From Ancylobacter polymorphus (GTDB lineage Bacteria > Pseudomonadota > Alphaproteobacteria > Rhizobiales > Xanthobacteraceae), in assembly GCF_022836935.1 (NCBI RefSeq), contig NZ_CP083242.1:1-64000 (forward strand): 64,000 nucleotides of DNA, written 5' to 3'. A model generated the notes under the pieces. That model was not told the origin of the DNA. It ran no database searches and saw only the letters and a program-made list of their open reading frames with translations. The translations under genes were made by a program, and so were the position numbers. Positions 56,963-64,000 of this stretch are shown here, piece after piece (within the stretch, counting starts at the first letter, position 1; each line of letters opens with the position of its first letter).

Positions 56963-58228
56963 CTAGACAGGAGCGCTCGCAGCCTCCCTCACCCGGCAGA
57001 TGATGAACCGGCTTCGGGGCAGGGCCGGCAGCCTGGAATAATCAAGCTGAAGATCCTGCTCCGGCACATGGTATCCGATTCGCCTGGCCAGAACGTCCGC
57101 CGCCTGCTTCATGAGCCCGATCGTGATCCACTCGCCCGGGCAGCGGTGGTTCACGTCGTGATTCCCGCCGCCCTGGGGAATGAAGCTGAAGGGGCTTCCG
57201 TCCCATTCGCGAAATCGCTCTGGCTGAAACACTTCAGGCGCGTCCCATGTCCTGGCGTCGTGGTTCGTCCCGTGAAGGTCCAGGATAACGCGTCTTCTGC
57301 CGGGGAAACGGTACCCCCTCCACTCGAAGTCGCCGCGCACCAGAGCTGCGACAGCGGGAAAGAAGGGGTAGAAGCGCCGAACCTCCTGCACGAACAGTTC
57401 CGTATAGCCCGTGTCGTCGCCAGCTTCGAGCTTGCGCCGGCATTCAGAAAACTGATGGAGGGCGTGGGCAACGAAGGTGATGTAGACGCCGACGGCGACG
57501 ATCGGCCTGATCACGTTGAGGATTTCCACAGCGGCAACGTGCGGGCTCAGCAACTCGCCGTTCAAGTCCCGGTGCTCCGCAATGATCGAAGCAGCCGATC
57601 CTTCCGGCGGGCGGATTTGCCCTGAACGGATCTGCCCGACAATGTTCTCGATCCAGCGATCGGCCCGCTTGCGCGCCCAACGCGCCCGCCAATGCGCGAG
57701 GCCGACTGATCCTGCGGCGTCGAACAGCGCCGTGATCTCGTGCGTACGCTGTCGAACCTGAGCCTCGGGGAGCGGCACCCCGGCCCAGGCGCAGGCGGCT
57801 CGGGTCAGGAGTTCGTGAAGCTCGTCGTATAGGACGATCTCGTCCCTCAGCGCCCATAGGCGGGCGCGTGCCTGCCATTCCTCCCCGCTTGTCGCCATCA
57901 GCCCTTCGATCCGCTCAGGGGTCATCAGCGACATGAACATTTGCTTGCGGTGTCGGTGGGCCTCGTCGTCCAGCCCTTGTACGCCGCCCTTTCCGAGCAG
58001 CGTCTTTTGGATGCGCCCGATCATGGCGCCCTGCCGCATGAACAGGCTCTGATCGTAGAAGAGCCGGGCCGCCTTTGGCCCCGTCATACAGATTGTCTTG
58101 CGAAGCATGAGCCGGGTCTCGAACAGATCCGATCCATGGGCGCGGCACTGCTTCGAGATGAACCTGTAGGGATCAGCGAGGAAAGCGAGCGTTGCGTCTG
58201 GCCGGTTGTCGCGGGGAACCTGGGGCAT
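56963..58228 (-). CDS. Cytochrome P450, CYP152-like fatty-acid peroxygenase
   Basis: A 421-residue P450 without a membrane anchor. The heme region FSFIPQGGGNHDVNHRCPGE has the Cys ligand and the inserted residues typical of the CYP152 peroxygenases, and the I-helix region RPIVAVGVYITFVAHA lacks the usual acid-alcohol pair, with Arg and Pro in place as in CYP152. Such enzymes hydroxylate or decarboxylate fatty acids with H2O2. It is the last gene of the ArsR-controlled operon, ten bases after lspA, an unusual place for a P450. Confidence 0.88.
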   Translation of the reverse strand: MPQVPRDNRPDATLAFLADPYRFISKQCRAHGSDLFETRLMLRKTICMTGPKAARLFYDQSLFMRQGAMIGRIQKTLLGKGGVQGLDDEAHRHRKQMFMSLMTPERIEGLMATSGEEWQARARLWALRDEIVLYDELHELLTRAACAWAGVPLPEAQVRQRTHEITALFDAAGSVGLAHWRARWARKRADRWIENIVGQIRSGQIRPPEGSAASIIAEHRDLNGELLSPHVAAVEILNVIRPIVAVGVYITFVAHALHQFSECRRKLEAGDDTGYTELFVQEVRRFYPFFPAVAALVRGDFEWRGYRFPGRRRVILDLHGTNHDARTWDAPEVFQPERFREWDGSPFSFIPQGGGNHDVNHRCPGEWITIGLMKQAADVLARRIGYHVPEQDLQLDYSRLPALPRSRFIICRVREAASAPV

Positions 58229-58238
58229 CAGGGCGCCT

Positions 58239-58727
58239 TCATCGGACGGATTTCGGGTCAGCTTTTCGGACCCTCATCTCGTCTCTCGGCCATACACTTT
58301 CGAGTAGTAGAAGGCCGACGCCGCTGACGATCGCCACATCGGCGAGGTTGAACGCTGGCCAGTGATAGGCGCCGAGATAGAAATCCAGAAAGTCCGTCAC
58401 GGCGCCATGCTGTAGCCGGTCAACAAGGTTGCCGAGCGCGCCTCCGACAATGAGCCCGAGCGAAACGGCTGTCAGGCGGTCGTCTGCGCGCTTCATCCAG
58501 ACAAGGAGTCCGGTCACTATCGCGAGCGTAAAGGCAATGAGCATCCAAGGCGGGGCATCACCGAACAGCCCGAAGCTTACGCCCGTGTTGCGGCCTAGGA
58601 CGAGGTTGAAGAACCCGGTGACCGGAATCACCTGCGGCGGCGCCATGACGTGGTTGAGGATCACCCACTTTGACGCCTGATCGGCCGCGAACGCGAGGAA
58701 CATGATTGGAAGCCCAAGCTTCAGCAT
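58239..58727 (-). CDS. lspA: Signal peptidase II (LspA), metal-operon type
   Basis: A 162-residue, four-helix lipoprotein signal peptidase with catalytic Asp residues in GNLVDRL and FNLADVAI and the motif VTGFFNLVLGRNTGVSFGLF. A dedicated LspA copy is known in lead-resistance operons (PbrC). The gene sits between ccdA and the P450 on the ArsR-controlled transcript. Confidence 0.9.
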   Translation of the reverse strand: MLKLGLPIMFLAFAADQASKWVILNHVMAPPQVIPVTGFFNLVLGRNTGVSFGLFGDAPPWMLIAFTLAIVTGLLVWMKRADDRLTAVSLGLIVGGALGNLVDRLQHGAVTDFLDFYLGAYHWPAFNLADVAIVSGVGLLLLESVWPRDEMRVRKADPKSVR

Positions 58728-58752
58728 AGCGTTGCGTTCTCCGTTGTTGGGC

Positions 58753-59496
58753 TCATCCGATCTGGCCGAGAGCTGGGAAGGTCTGGAGGAGCCAGATCGC
58801 GAAGCTGGTGAGATGGCCGGTGATCATGGCGACGCCCATCACCACCATGATCCCGCCGGCGACGATCTTCAGAACGCGTCCGGTTCGCCGCATCGCCGTC
58901 ATCCGCGCCATGAAACCGCGCATGAACAGGGCAGCGAGGATGAAGGGCAGGCCGAGACCGAGCGAATAGACGGCCAGGAGGACCGTTCCGCTTCCGGCAG
59001 TGGCATTCGCAGCCGAAAGCGCCAGGATCGCGCCAAGGACCGGCCCGATGCAGGGGGTCCAGCCGAAGGCAAAGGCGAGGCCGAGGAAATAGCTCGCCCA
59101 AGGGCCGCCGCTATGCGCGCCCGAATGAAACCTCACATCACGTTCGAGCCACGGCATGGGCACCAGGCCGGTCGTGAACAGGCCGAAGATGATGACGATC
59201 GCGCCGCCGATCAGGTTGGCCTCATAGAGGTGCGTGCGCAGAACCCCGCTCAGGGCCGTCGCGCTGGCCCCGAGCAGGACGAAGACGGTGGTGAAGCCGA
59301 GCACGAAGCAGACGCTGAGGCCGAGTGTCCGGCCCGCCTCCTTGAAGGTTGCTTCGGCGGCAAGACCATCCGGGCTGATCGTGCGCCCGGCGACATAGGA
59401 GACGTAGCCCGGCACGAGCGGCAGCACGCAAGGGGACAGAAATGAGACGACGCCCGCGGCAAAGGCCGTGGCTATTCCGACGCCGGAGAGGTCCAC
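58753..59496 (-). CDS. ccdA: CcdA/DsbD-type thiol-reductant transporter
   Basis: A 247-residue membrane protein with six helices and the redox Cys pair in VVSFLSPCVLPLVPG and FGWTPCIGPVLGA. CcdA passes electrons from cytoplasmic thioredoxin to periplasmic thiol proteins, which would keep SCO1 and other Cys-bearing copper proteins of the cargo reduced. It lies 12 bases after the transporter gene. Confidence 0.9.
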   Translation of the reverse strand: MDLSGVGIATAFAAGVVSFLSPCVLPLVPGYVSYVAGRTISPDGLAAEATFKEAGRTLGLSVCFVLGFTTVFVLLGASATALSGVLRTHLYEANLIGGAIVIIFGLFTTGLVPMPWLERDVRFHSGAHSGGPWASYFLGLAFAFGWTPCIGPVLGAILALSAANATAGSGTVLLAVYSLGLGLPFILAALFMRGFMARMTAMRRTGRVLKIVAGGIMVVMGVAMITGHLTSFAIWLLQTFPALGQIG

Positions 59497-59508
59497 GACT
59501 ATTTCCCG

Positions 59509-60399
59509 TCAGGCGCTGGCGCCGGTCGCCGGGGTAGCTTCCCGCAGGTCCGAGCGTGCGTCGCGGATGATCGACCAGGAGGATTGCAGGAACAGCCCAG
59601 CGATCACGACGGCAACGACGAGGTCCGGCCAGGGTGTGCCGGTCCATGCCACCAGCCCCGCCGCCACGACAACGGCCGCGTTGCCGATCGCGTCGTTGCG
59701 CGAGAACAGCCAGACCGCCCGCACATTGGAGTCACCTGTCCGGTGCGGGATCAGGACGAGCGCGGCCGCGACGTTGATCACGAGCGCGATGATCGCGAAC
59801 AGACCCATCAACTCCGCCTCAGGTTGGTGCTGCACCAGCACGCGATAAGCGGTCGTGCCAAGCACGCCGAGGCCGAGAGCGCCGAGGAACAGGCCCTGGA
59901 TGAGAGCCGACCGGGCGCGCCAGAGCAGGCTCCAACCGATGGCGAGCAGGCCGAGGAACGTGATCAGCCCATCGCCTAGGAAATCCAGGGCATCGGCCTT
60001 CAGGGCCTGCGATCCCGAGAGAAAGCCCCCGAACATCTCAATAACACCGTAGCCGGCATTGAGCCCGACGACGATCCAAAGCGCCCGCTTATAGGCCGGG
60101 GTGATGTGGCTGAGATCCTTCGGTAAGTCGTCATCATCGTCGCCTGCCTGCGCTGACGGGCGGTCCAGCCGATTGAGTTGGTAGCCGATGCCCGTCACGG
60201 CCCGTTCGACCTCCGGAAGACGGGTATCGGGATCATCGACGTGAAGCGTCATGATCTGCGTGGCGGTCGAGACCTTCACGTCCTCGACTCCAACCGAGCG
60301 CACGGCCTTCTCGATCTTCGCCGCGCACGAGGGGCAATCCATGCCAGTGACGCGGTAGCGCGTCGTCTCGGCATCACTCGTTGAAGCTGCTACGCTCAT
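59509..60399 (-). CDS. CDF-like cation transporter with N-terminal HMA domain
   Basis: A 296-residue protein. An HMA domain (GMDCPSCAAKIEKAV) leads into six helices of the cation-diffusion-facilitator type. The metal-site motifs are altered: ADALDFLGD replaces the usual HxxxD in TM2 and SRNDAIGN replaces it in TM5. It may export a divalent metal different from Zn, or act as a sensor-like partner. GGGAAG lies six bases before the ATG; another ATG two codons upstream is too close. First gene of the operon divergent from the ArsR gene. Confidence 0.8.
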   Translation of the reverse strand: MSVAASTSDAETTRYRVTGMDCPSCAAKIEKAVRSVGVEDVKVSTATQIMTLHVDDPDTRLPEVERAVTGIGYQLNRLDRPSAQAGDDDDDLPKDLSHITPAYKRALWIVVGLNAGYGVIEMFGGFLSGSQALKADALDFLGDGLITFLGLLAIGWSLLWRARSALIQGLFLGALGLGVLGTTAYRVLVQHQPEAELMGLFAIIALVINVAAALVLIPHRTGDSNVRAVWLFSRNDAIGNAAVVVAAGLVAWTGTPWPDLVVAVVIAGLFLQSSWSIIRDARSDLREATPATGASA

Positions 60400-60446
60400 G
60401 GCCATCTTCCCTAATCGTGAAGGGCTATATATCATTCGTGGCTGAT

Positions 60447-60797
60447 ATGTCGAGCGATGCTGAACTGATCGAGCGGGTTGATGTCCCGACCCTCGCCTTG
60501 CGGGCGAAGCTGTTTCGGGGGCTGGCGGATGCATCGCGGCTGTCGATCCTGGACGCCGTGCGCGCAGGACCATTATCCGTGGGCGAGATCGTCGCGACGA
60601 CCGGCCTGTCGCAGTCGAACGCGTCGAACCATCTGCGGTGCCTCAGCGAATGCGGTCTTGTGGTTGGTGAGCAGCGCGGCCGCTTCGTTCATTATCGCCT
60701 GAGCGATCCGCGCCTGGACGATCTGCTTGTGTTGGCCCACGAATTGCTGCGGGAGACCGCCTGCGGCGTCGAGGCCTGCGAGAACCACGACAGCTAG
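60447..60797 (+). CDS. ArsR-family metal-responsive repressor
   Basis: A 116-residue winged-helix repressor: FRGLADASRLSILDAVRAG, recognition helix TGLSQSNASNHLRCLSECG and wing GRFVHYRLSDPRL. Cysteines in LRCLSECG and CGVEACENHDS could form the metal site. It faces the cation-transporter operon; the 47-base gap contains ATATATCATTC..GGCTGATAT, which might be its operator. It is the last cargo gene before the right repeat. Confidence 0.85.
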   Translation: MSSDAELIERVDVPTLALRAKLFRGLADASRLSILDAVRAGPLSVGEIVATTGLSQSNASNHLRCLSECGLVVGEQRGRFVHYRLSDPRLDDLLVLAHELLRETACGVEACENHDS

Positions 60798-60835
60798 CAG
60801 CCAAGCTACCAAATCTCCGCCTCTCGTTCCGGTCG

Positions 60836-60921
60836 AACTATGCCGAGTCAGCAAGTTTGGTCTATCGGAAGTTCCGGGGCTTAGGCATCCTGCTCGGCAT
60901 AGTCTCCGGCTCGGGATAAGT
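60836..60921 (+). repeat. RIT terminal inverted repeat, right
   Basis: Exact reverse complement of the left repeat over 86 bases. Two bases later the native dnaE2 tail resumes. Confidence 0.95.
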
Positions 60922-60922
60922 T

Positions 60923-60973
60923 CCCGACCTCCACATCGACACCATCAAGGTGAAGTCACGGAATTTCCATTAG
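60923..60973 (+). pseudogene. Displaced 3' end of dnaE2
   Basis: The 51 bases encode PDLHIDTIKVKSRNFH and a stop, the usual C-terminus of DnaE2 proteins, in frame with DIYV at 48681 when the RIT element is removed. It is now 12 kb from its gene. Confidence 0.9.
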
Positions 60974-61004
60974 TCTAACGTGACGCCGCGCGGCCCGCTG
61001 GTCA

Positions 61005-61913
61005 TCATGAGACCACTACCCCGGCATAGACGCCGCCGGCCAGCGCAGCCTGAACCGCCGTCGCCATACAACGCGGTCCAGCCGTCACCTCGACAAGTTC
61101 GATCTCGCACGCCGGATCGCCTGTGGTCGCACCCGGCGCCGCAAGCGCGACCGGCCAGACAGTGTGGAGGCCCCTTTGGATCGTACGATCCACGCCGCCC
61201 TCATGGCGCTTCACAAGCAGCCGCACCTCGCGCTCTACGCGGTAGCCGAGCGGCAGATAGAAGGCGCAGATGCGAGAGATCGTCCAGGGCGTGTAGACGA
61301 GACCCTCGCTGGCCAGGGCGTCGTTGATCTGCTTGAGCGCCGTCGGATGGCCCGTCTGATAGCTCATGGTCCGCAAATCGCCCACTGGCGTTGGGGTGAC
61401 CCGCAGGCGCAGCCGGACGCCCCGCCCTTCATTGGCGAATGCATCCCAGAGGGTCGCCTTGTCCGGGTTGTCCGGCCTCGTCAGCGAGATGAAGAACAAA
61501 TTATCCGACAGATCCTCGAGGACCTGTTTGCCGCGGCCATTGTCGTCGAAATATCCCTGGAGCCCATGTTCTTGCGCGAACGTGGCAAACTCACCTTCAT
61601 GCAGATAGGTCGCGACTGCGCGGAGATGAATCTGCCGTGAAGCCACGATGTCCTTGAGGCCCGTAAGCGTTGTGTAGTGATCCAGCTCGATCGGACCTGC
61701 CGCGCGCGGAAAATCCACTCCGAGCACCGCTTCGGCGAGAACGCGATTGTTTCCCGTAAATTCGTAGAGCCGCTGACCATCGTCCGAGATGGTAACCGCT
61801 CTTTCGGTGAAAACTTGATCCGGGATGGCAGCGCCGAGCACGGAGCGAAAGACCTTGTGTGCCGCATCCACCTTCTCGATGAAGCGCATGATCGGAGGAG
61901 GCGGAGTTGACAT
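61005..61913 (-). CDS. DUF2971-like protein
   Basis: A 302-residue soluble protein with LDHYTTLTGLKDIVASRQIH near the N-terminal third, then SLTRPDNPDKATLWDAFANE and GVRLRLRV, the DUF2971 pattern. Function unknown. The ATG lies 12 bases after the SRAP stop, so it belongs to the SOS-controlled minus-strand transcript and may be a damage-response gene. Confidence 0.75.
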   Translation of the reverse strand: MSTPPPPIMRFIEKVDAAHKVFRSVLGAAIPDQVFTERAVTISDDGQRLYEFTGNNRVLAEAVLGVDFPRAAGPIELDHYTTLTGLKDIVASRQIHLRAVATYLHEGEFATFAQEHGLQGYFDDNGRGKQVLEDLSDNLFFISLTRPDNPDKATLWDAFANEGRGVRLRLRVTPTPVGDLRTMSYQTGHPTALKQINDALASEGLVYTPWTISRICAFYLPLGYRVEREVRLLVKRHEGGVDRTIQRGLHTVWPVALAAPGATTGDPACEIELVEVTAGPRCMATAVQAALAGGVYAGVVVS

Positions 61914-61925
61914 CACGACGTTGTC

Positions 61926-62516
61926 CTAACCCACCTGTTCGACCAAAAGCGACCCTGCCGAGAGTGGCTTGATCAAGTCTCGCGCCGGCACGGTCGGATC
62001 GAGCCAATCCGCCCAGGTTTCGCGCTCGAGGATGACGATCTGCCGGTCATGATAGGGCGCGATGTCGGGCCCGGGCTCCATCGTCAACATGGTGAAGGCC
62101 TCTCCCACATCCTTTGTCTCACGCCAAATTCCGGCGATACAGAAGATCGGCTCGTTGCGCTTCGTGAAGAGCCACTTATCCTTCCGCTTCTTTCCCTTCT
62201 CGGTCGGATCGGTGAACTCGTAGAAGCCATTGGCAACGATCAGGCACCGGTTGCTGGTAAACTCGCGACCGTCCGAGCGGAAATTGTAGACCGGTCGCTT
62301 GTTCTGTCCCGGCCAGCTCCAGCGGCGCTGCAGTAGATCGCCCTCCCCGGTCGCCCCTTCGACCGAGCGGATGATCGGGGCCACGTCGATGATCTTGATA
62401 TCCTCCCGCGCCTGAATGTTCGGCGAGCCCTCGCTGAACCGGATCTTGATCTTGAGGTCGGCGAAATCCTCGACGATCGAGGCGACGTCCACCATCAGGC
62501 GATAGTCATTACACAT
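61926..62516 (-). CDS. SRAP (YedK/HMCES-type) abasic-site protein
   Basis: A 196-residue SOS response-associated peptidase with the conserved Met-Cys-Asn start (MCNDYR), Glu in GFYEF and His in APYHDRQIVIL. SRAP proteins use Cys2 to crosslink abasic sites in single-stranded DNA. AAAGGAGG precedes the ATG; the GTG one codon earlier is excluded because the Cys must be residue 2. It is transcribed away from the LexA box at 62551-62565. Confidence 0.9.
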   Translation of the reverse strand: MCNDYRLMVDVASIVEDFADLKIKIRFSEGSPNIQAREDIKIIDVAPIIRSVEGATGEGDLLQRRWSWPGQNKRPVYNFRSDGREFTSNRCLIVANGFYEFTDPTEKGKKRKDKWLFTKRNEPIFCIAGIWRETKDVGEAFTMLTMEPGPDIAPYHDRQIVILERETWADWLDPTVPARDLIKPLSAGSLLVEQVG

Positions 62517-62550
62517 CACTCCTCCTTTCTTGGCGTTGCGCCGACGCGCT

Positions 62551-62565
62551 GTTCCTATTATGTTC
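62551..62565 (+). promoter_or_regulatory. LexA box shared by the two SRAP genes
   Basis: GTTC-CTATTAT-GTTC, an exact GTTC-N7-GTTC, lies in the 58-base gap between the divergent SRAP genes, so both should be SOS-induced. dinB may follow on the plus-strand transcript. Confidence 0.85.
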
Positions 62566-62574
62566 TAAATCGTT

Positions 62575-63081
62575 ATGAACGTGAAGCCTTTCAATTCCGA
62601 TGCACCGCTCGACGAACGCCGAGTCGTCGTCAGACGCTCAGGCGGCGACGTCGAAATGGTCGAGCTGGCGTGGGGTCTTCAGCCGCGCGATCCGCACGCG
62701 CGGCCTTTTACGGTTGTTCGCGCGGAAGGCCGGACGTTTCCAAGCTACCGCTGTCTCGTCCCTGCATCCGAATTTCGACATCGCAGCAACGGTAAGGATT
62801 ACAGCTTCCAACTCGCAAACGGCGATTGGTTTTATTTTGCCGGGATTTGGCGGCCCGCTATGCGCGACTGGCCCGAAGCCTATGCGATCATCACGATCGA
62901 ATCGAATAGCGACATCGCGCCGTACCACGATCGGCAAATGGTGGTGCTCCGCCGCGAGGAGCGCATGAGCTGGCTCGACCTGGGGCGACCTGAGGCTGAC
63001 CCGCTGCGGGCGTTGCCCGCTGGAAGCTTTCAGATGTCCCGCCTTCACCGGCGGCGAGCTCAACCGATGCTCGCACTTTGA
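62575..63081 (+). CDS. SRAP-like protein without the catalytic N-terminal Cys
   Basis: A 168-residue protein clearly of the SRAP fold (MVELAWGLQP, SYRCLVPASEF, APYHDRQMVVLRREERMSWL). It keeps the Glu and His positions but starts MNVKPFN, and an in-frame TAA six bases before the ATG rules out a longer start with Met-Cys. It therefore cannot form the usual Cys2 crosslink. It may bind abasic DNA non-covalently or partner the intact SRAP protein. Confidence 0.82.
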   Translation: MNVKPFNSDAPLDERRVVVRRSGGDVEMVELAWGLQPRDPHARPFTVVRAEGRTFPSYRCLVPASEFRHRSNGKDYSFQLANGDWFYFAGIWRPAMRDWPEAYAIITIESNSDIAPYHDRQMVVLRREERMSWLDLGRPEADPLRALPAGSFQMSRLHRRRAQPMLAL

Positions 63082-63090
63082 CGATGAGCC

Positions 63091-64000
63091 GTGGCGGTGA
63101 CGGAATCGGCTATCATCCCGCGAAAGATCATCCACGTCGACATGGACGCGTTCTACGCCTCGGTTGAACAGCGCGACGATCCCGGGCTGCGCGGTCGGCC
63201 CGTCGCTGTCGGGGGTTCGGAGGTGCGTGGCGTGGTTGCCGCGGCGAGTTACGAGGCCCGCGTCTATGGCATCCGATCGGCGATGCCGTCGGTCACCGCG
63301 AAAAGGCGTTGTCCCGACCTCGTTTTCGTGCCGCCCCGTTTCGATGTGTATCGTGCCGTCTCGGCGCAGATCCGCGAAATCTTCGCCGAGCACACTGATC
63401 TGATCGAGCCGCTCTCGCTTGACGAGGCTTATCTCGACGTCTCGGAGAACAAGCACGGCATTCCGATCGCGAGCGAGATCGCGACGCTAATTCGTGCGCG
63501 CATCAAGGAAGTCACGGGTCTCAACGCCTCCGCCGGTATTTCGTACTGCAAATTCCTCGCGAAGATGGCGAGTGACCTCAACAAGCCGAACGGCCAGGCT
63601 GTCATCACGCCGAACAAGGGTCCTTCGTTCGTTGAGGCGCTTGCCGTGAAGAAATTTCACGGCGTCGGGCCAGCGACGGCAGAGAAAATGGAACGGCTTG
63701 GAATCTACACCGGCGCTGATCTCAAGACGAAGCCGCTTGCCTACCTGCAGCAGCACTTCGGCAAAGCGGGGAGCTGGTACTATCGCATTGCCCGCGGCAT
63801 CGACAACCGCCCTGTCGAGCCGGACCGGCCACGCAAGTCGATTGGGGCGGAGGACACCTTCCGCATCGATCTGTTCGCCCGCGAGAGCGTCTATCCCGAG
63901 ATCAACGCTCTGGTCGCGAAGGTATGGCGTCTGTGCGCGTCGAAGCAGCTCCGGGCTCGCACGGTGACGTTGAAGGTGAAGTATGCAGACTTCCAGCAGG
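63091..64000 (+). CDS. dinB: DNA polymerase IV (DinB), partial at window end
   Basis: At least 303 residues of a Y-family polymerase: HVDMDAFYASVEQRDDPGLR and EPLSLDEAYLDVS carry the catalytic acids, and the thumb and start of the little-finger domain (KSIGAEDTF) follow. It makes short error-prone tracts across lesions. The GTG start nine bases after the SRAP-like stop is the best in-frame choice but has only a weak binding site; a second GTG is two codons later. It is probably co-transcribed from the LexA box. Confidence 0.9.
   Translation, partial: MAVTESAIIPRKIIHVDMDAFYASVEQRDDPGLRGRPVAVGGSEVRGVVAAASYEARVYGIRSAMPSVTAKRRCPDLVFVPPRFDVYRAVSAQIREIFAEHTDLIEPLSLDEAYLDVSENKHGIPIASEIATLIRARIKEVTGLNASAGISYCKFLAKMASDLNKPNGQAVITPNKGPSFVEALAVKKFHGVGPATAEKMERLGIYTGADLKTKPLAYLQQHFGKAGSWYYRIARGIDNRPVEPDRPRKSIGAEDTFRIDLFARESVYPEINALVAKVWRLCASKQLRARTVTLKVKYADFQQ

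Larger units (their letters stand above)
48686..60922 (+). mobile_element. RIT (recombinase-in-trio) transposon with metal-resistance cargo
   Basis: About 12.2 kb inserted near the 3' end of dnaE2. Perfect 86-bp inverted repeats lie at 48711-48796 and 60836-60921. Three overlapping tyrosine-recombinase genes follow the left repeat, which is the RIT layout; about 9 kb of cargo fills the space to the right repeat. Known RIT elements are usually little more than the three genes and their repeats. The exact crossover bases are uncertain by two or three positions (left GTGCC, right TTCCC). Confidence 0.88.

Noticed and set aside
48711..60921. Reading the two distant 86-bp repeats as ordinary intergenic repeats or a transcription terminator pair
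   Set aside because: They are perfect inverse copies, flank a recombinase trio and meet the two halves of dnaE2, so they are transposon ends.

Overview
The window looks like accessory DNA from a GC-rich alphaproteobacterium, probably Rhizobiales or a relative. Three things point that way: two LexA boxes of the alphaproteobacterial form GAAC-N7-GAAC / GTTC-N7-GTTC, an imuA-imuB-dnaE2 mutagenesis cassette, and a backbone of DUF736, DUF1419, DUF3085, ArdC, DUF3991/Toprim and methylase-helicase genes of the kind found on rhizobial plasmids and integrative conjugative elements. No rRNA, tRNA or CRISPR array was seen.

Layout. (1) 1-14.7 kb: a 10.3-kb segment lies between two inverted copies of one IS21-family element; the left copy runs off the window. 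The segment carries a reserve-carbon/fermentation group (alpha-glucan phosphorylase, CBS-BON protein, D-2-hydroxyacid dehydrogenase, DUF6629, DUF2934) and a copper group (copA-cueR-DUF411, divergent copZ, two DUF305 proteins). The right IS21 copy and an IS3-family element both sit inside one small membrane-protein gene, which can be rebuilt from their target duplications. (2) 14.6-17.8 kb: decaying DNA with a copA 3' remnant, a frameshifted Crp/Fnr regulator and small hypothetical genes. (3) 18.1-36.3 kb: plasmid/ICE backbone genes, nearly all on the plus strand and several translationally coupled. Some are preceded by long GC-rich leaders, and one leader type recurs before ardC and both DUF736 genes. 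(4) 36.27-42.84 kb: a Tn554-like element with three tyrosine-recombinase genes and a DUF6262-like gene. It splits a DUF736 gene at an 8-bp direct repeat and carries another intact DUF736 gene. (5) 43.1-64 kb: an SOS island (LexA box, imuA, imuB, dnaE2, then DUF2971, two divergent SRAP genes with a shared LexA box, and dinB).

The SOS island is split by the most striking object here: a 12.2-kb RIT (recombinase-in-trio) transposon, about 48.69-60.92 kb, with perfect 86-bp terminal inverted repeats. It carries ritA-ritB-ritC and about 9 kb of metal cargo in two divergently controlled units. A MerR-type regulator faces a Zn/Cd/Pb-type P-ATPase, PCuAC chaperone, SCO1, DUF411 and methyltransferase operon. 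An ArsR regulator faces a cation-transporter, CcdA, LspA and CYP152-like P450 operon. The element cut dnaE2 sixteen codons before its natural stop; the native tail survives beyond the right repeat. The element's own end supplies a new tail that finishes with a similar sequence (KPRNFR versus KSRNFH).

Taken together this is a stack of mobile elements: an ICE or plasmid backbone with anti-restriction and SOS functions, invaded by an IS21 pair, an IS3 element, a Tn554-like element and a cargo-bearing RIT element.
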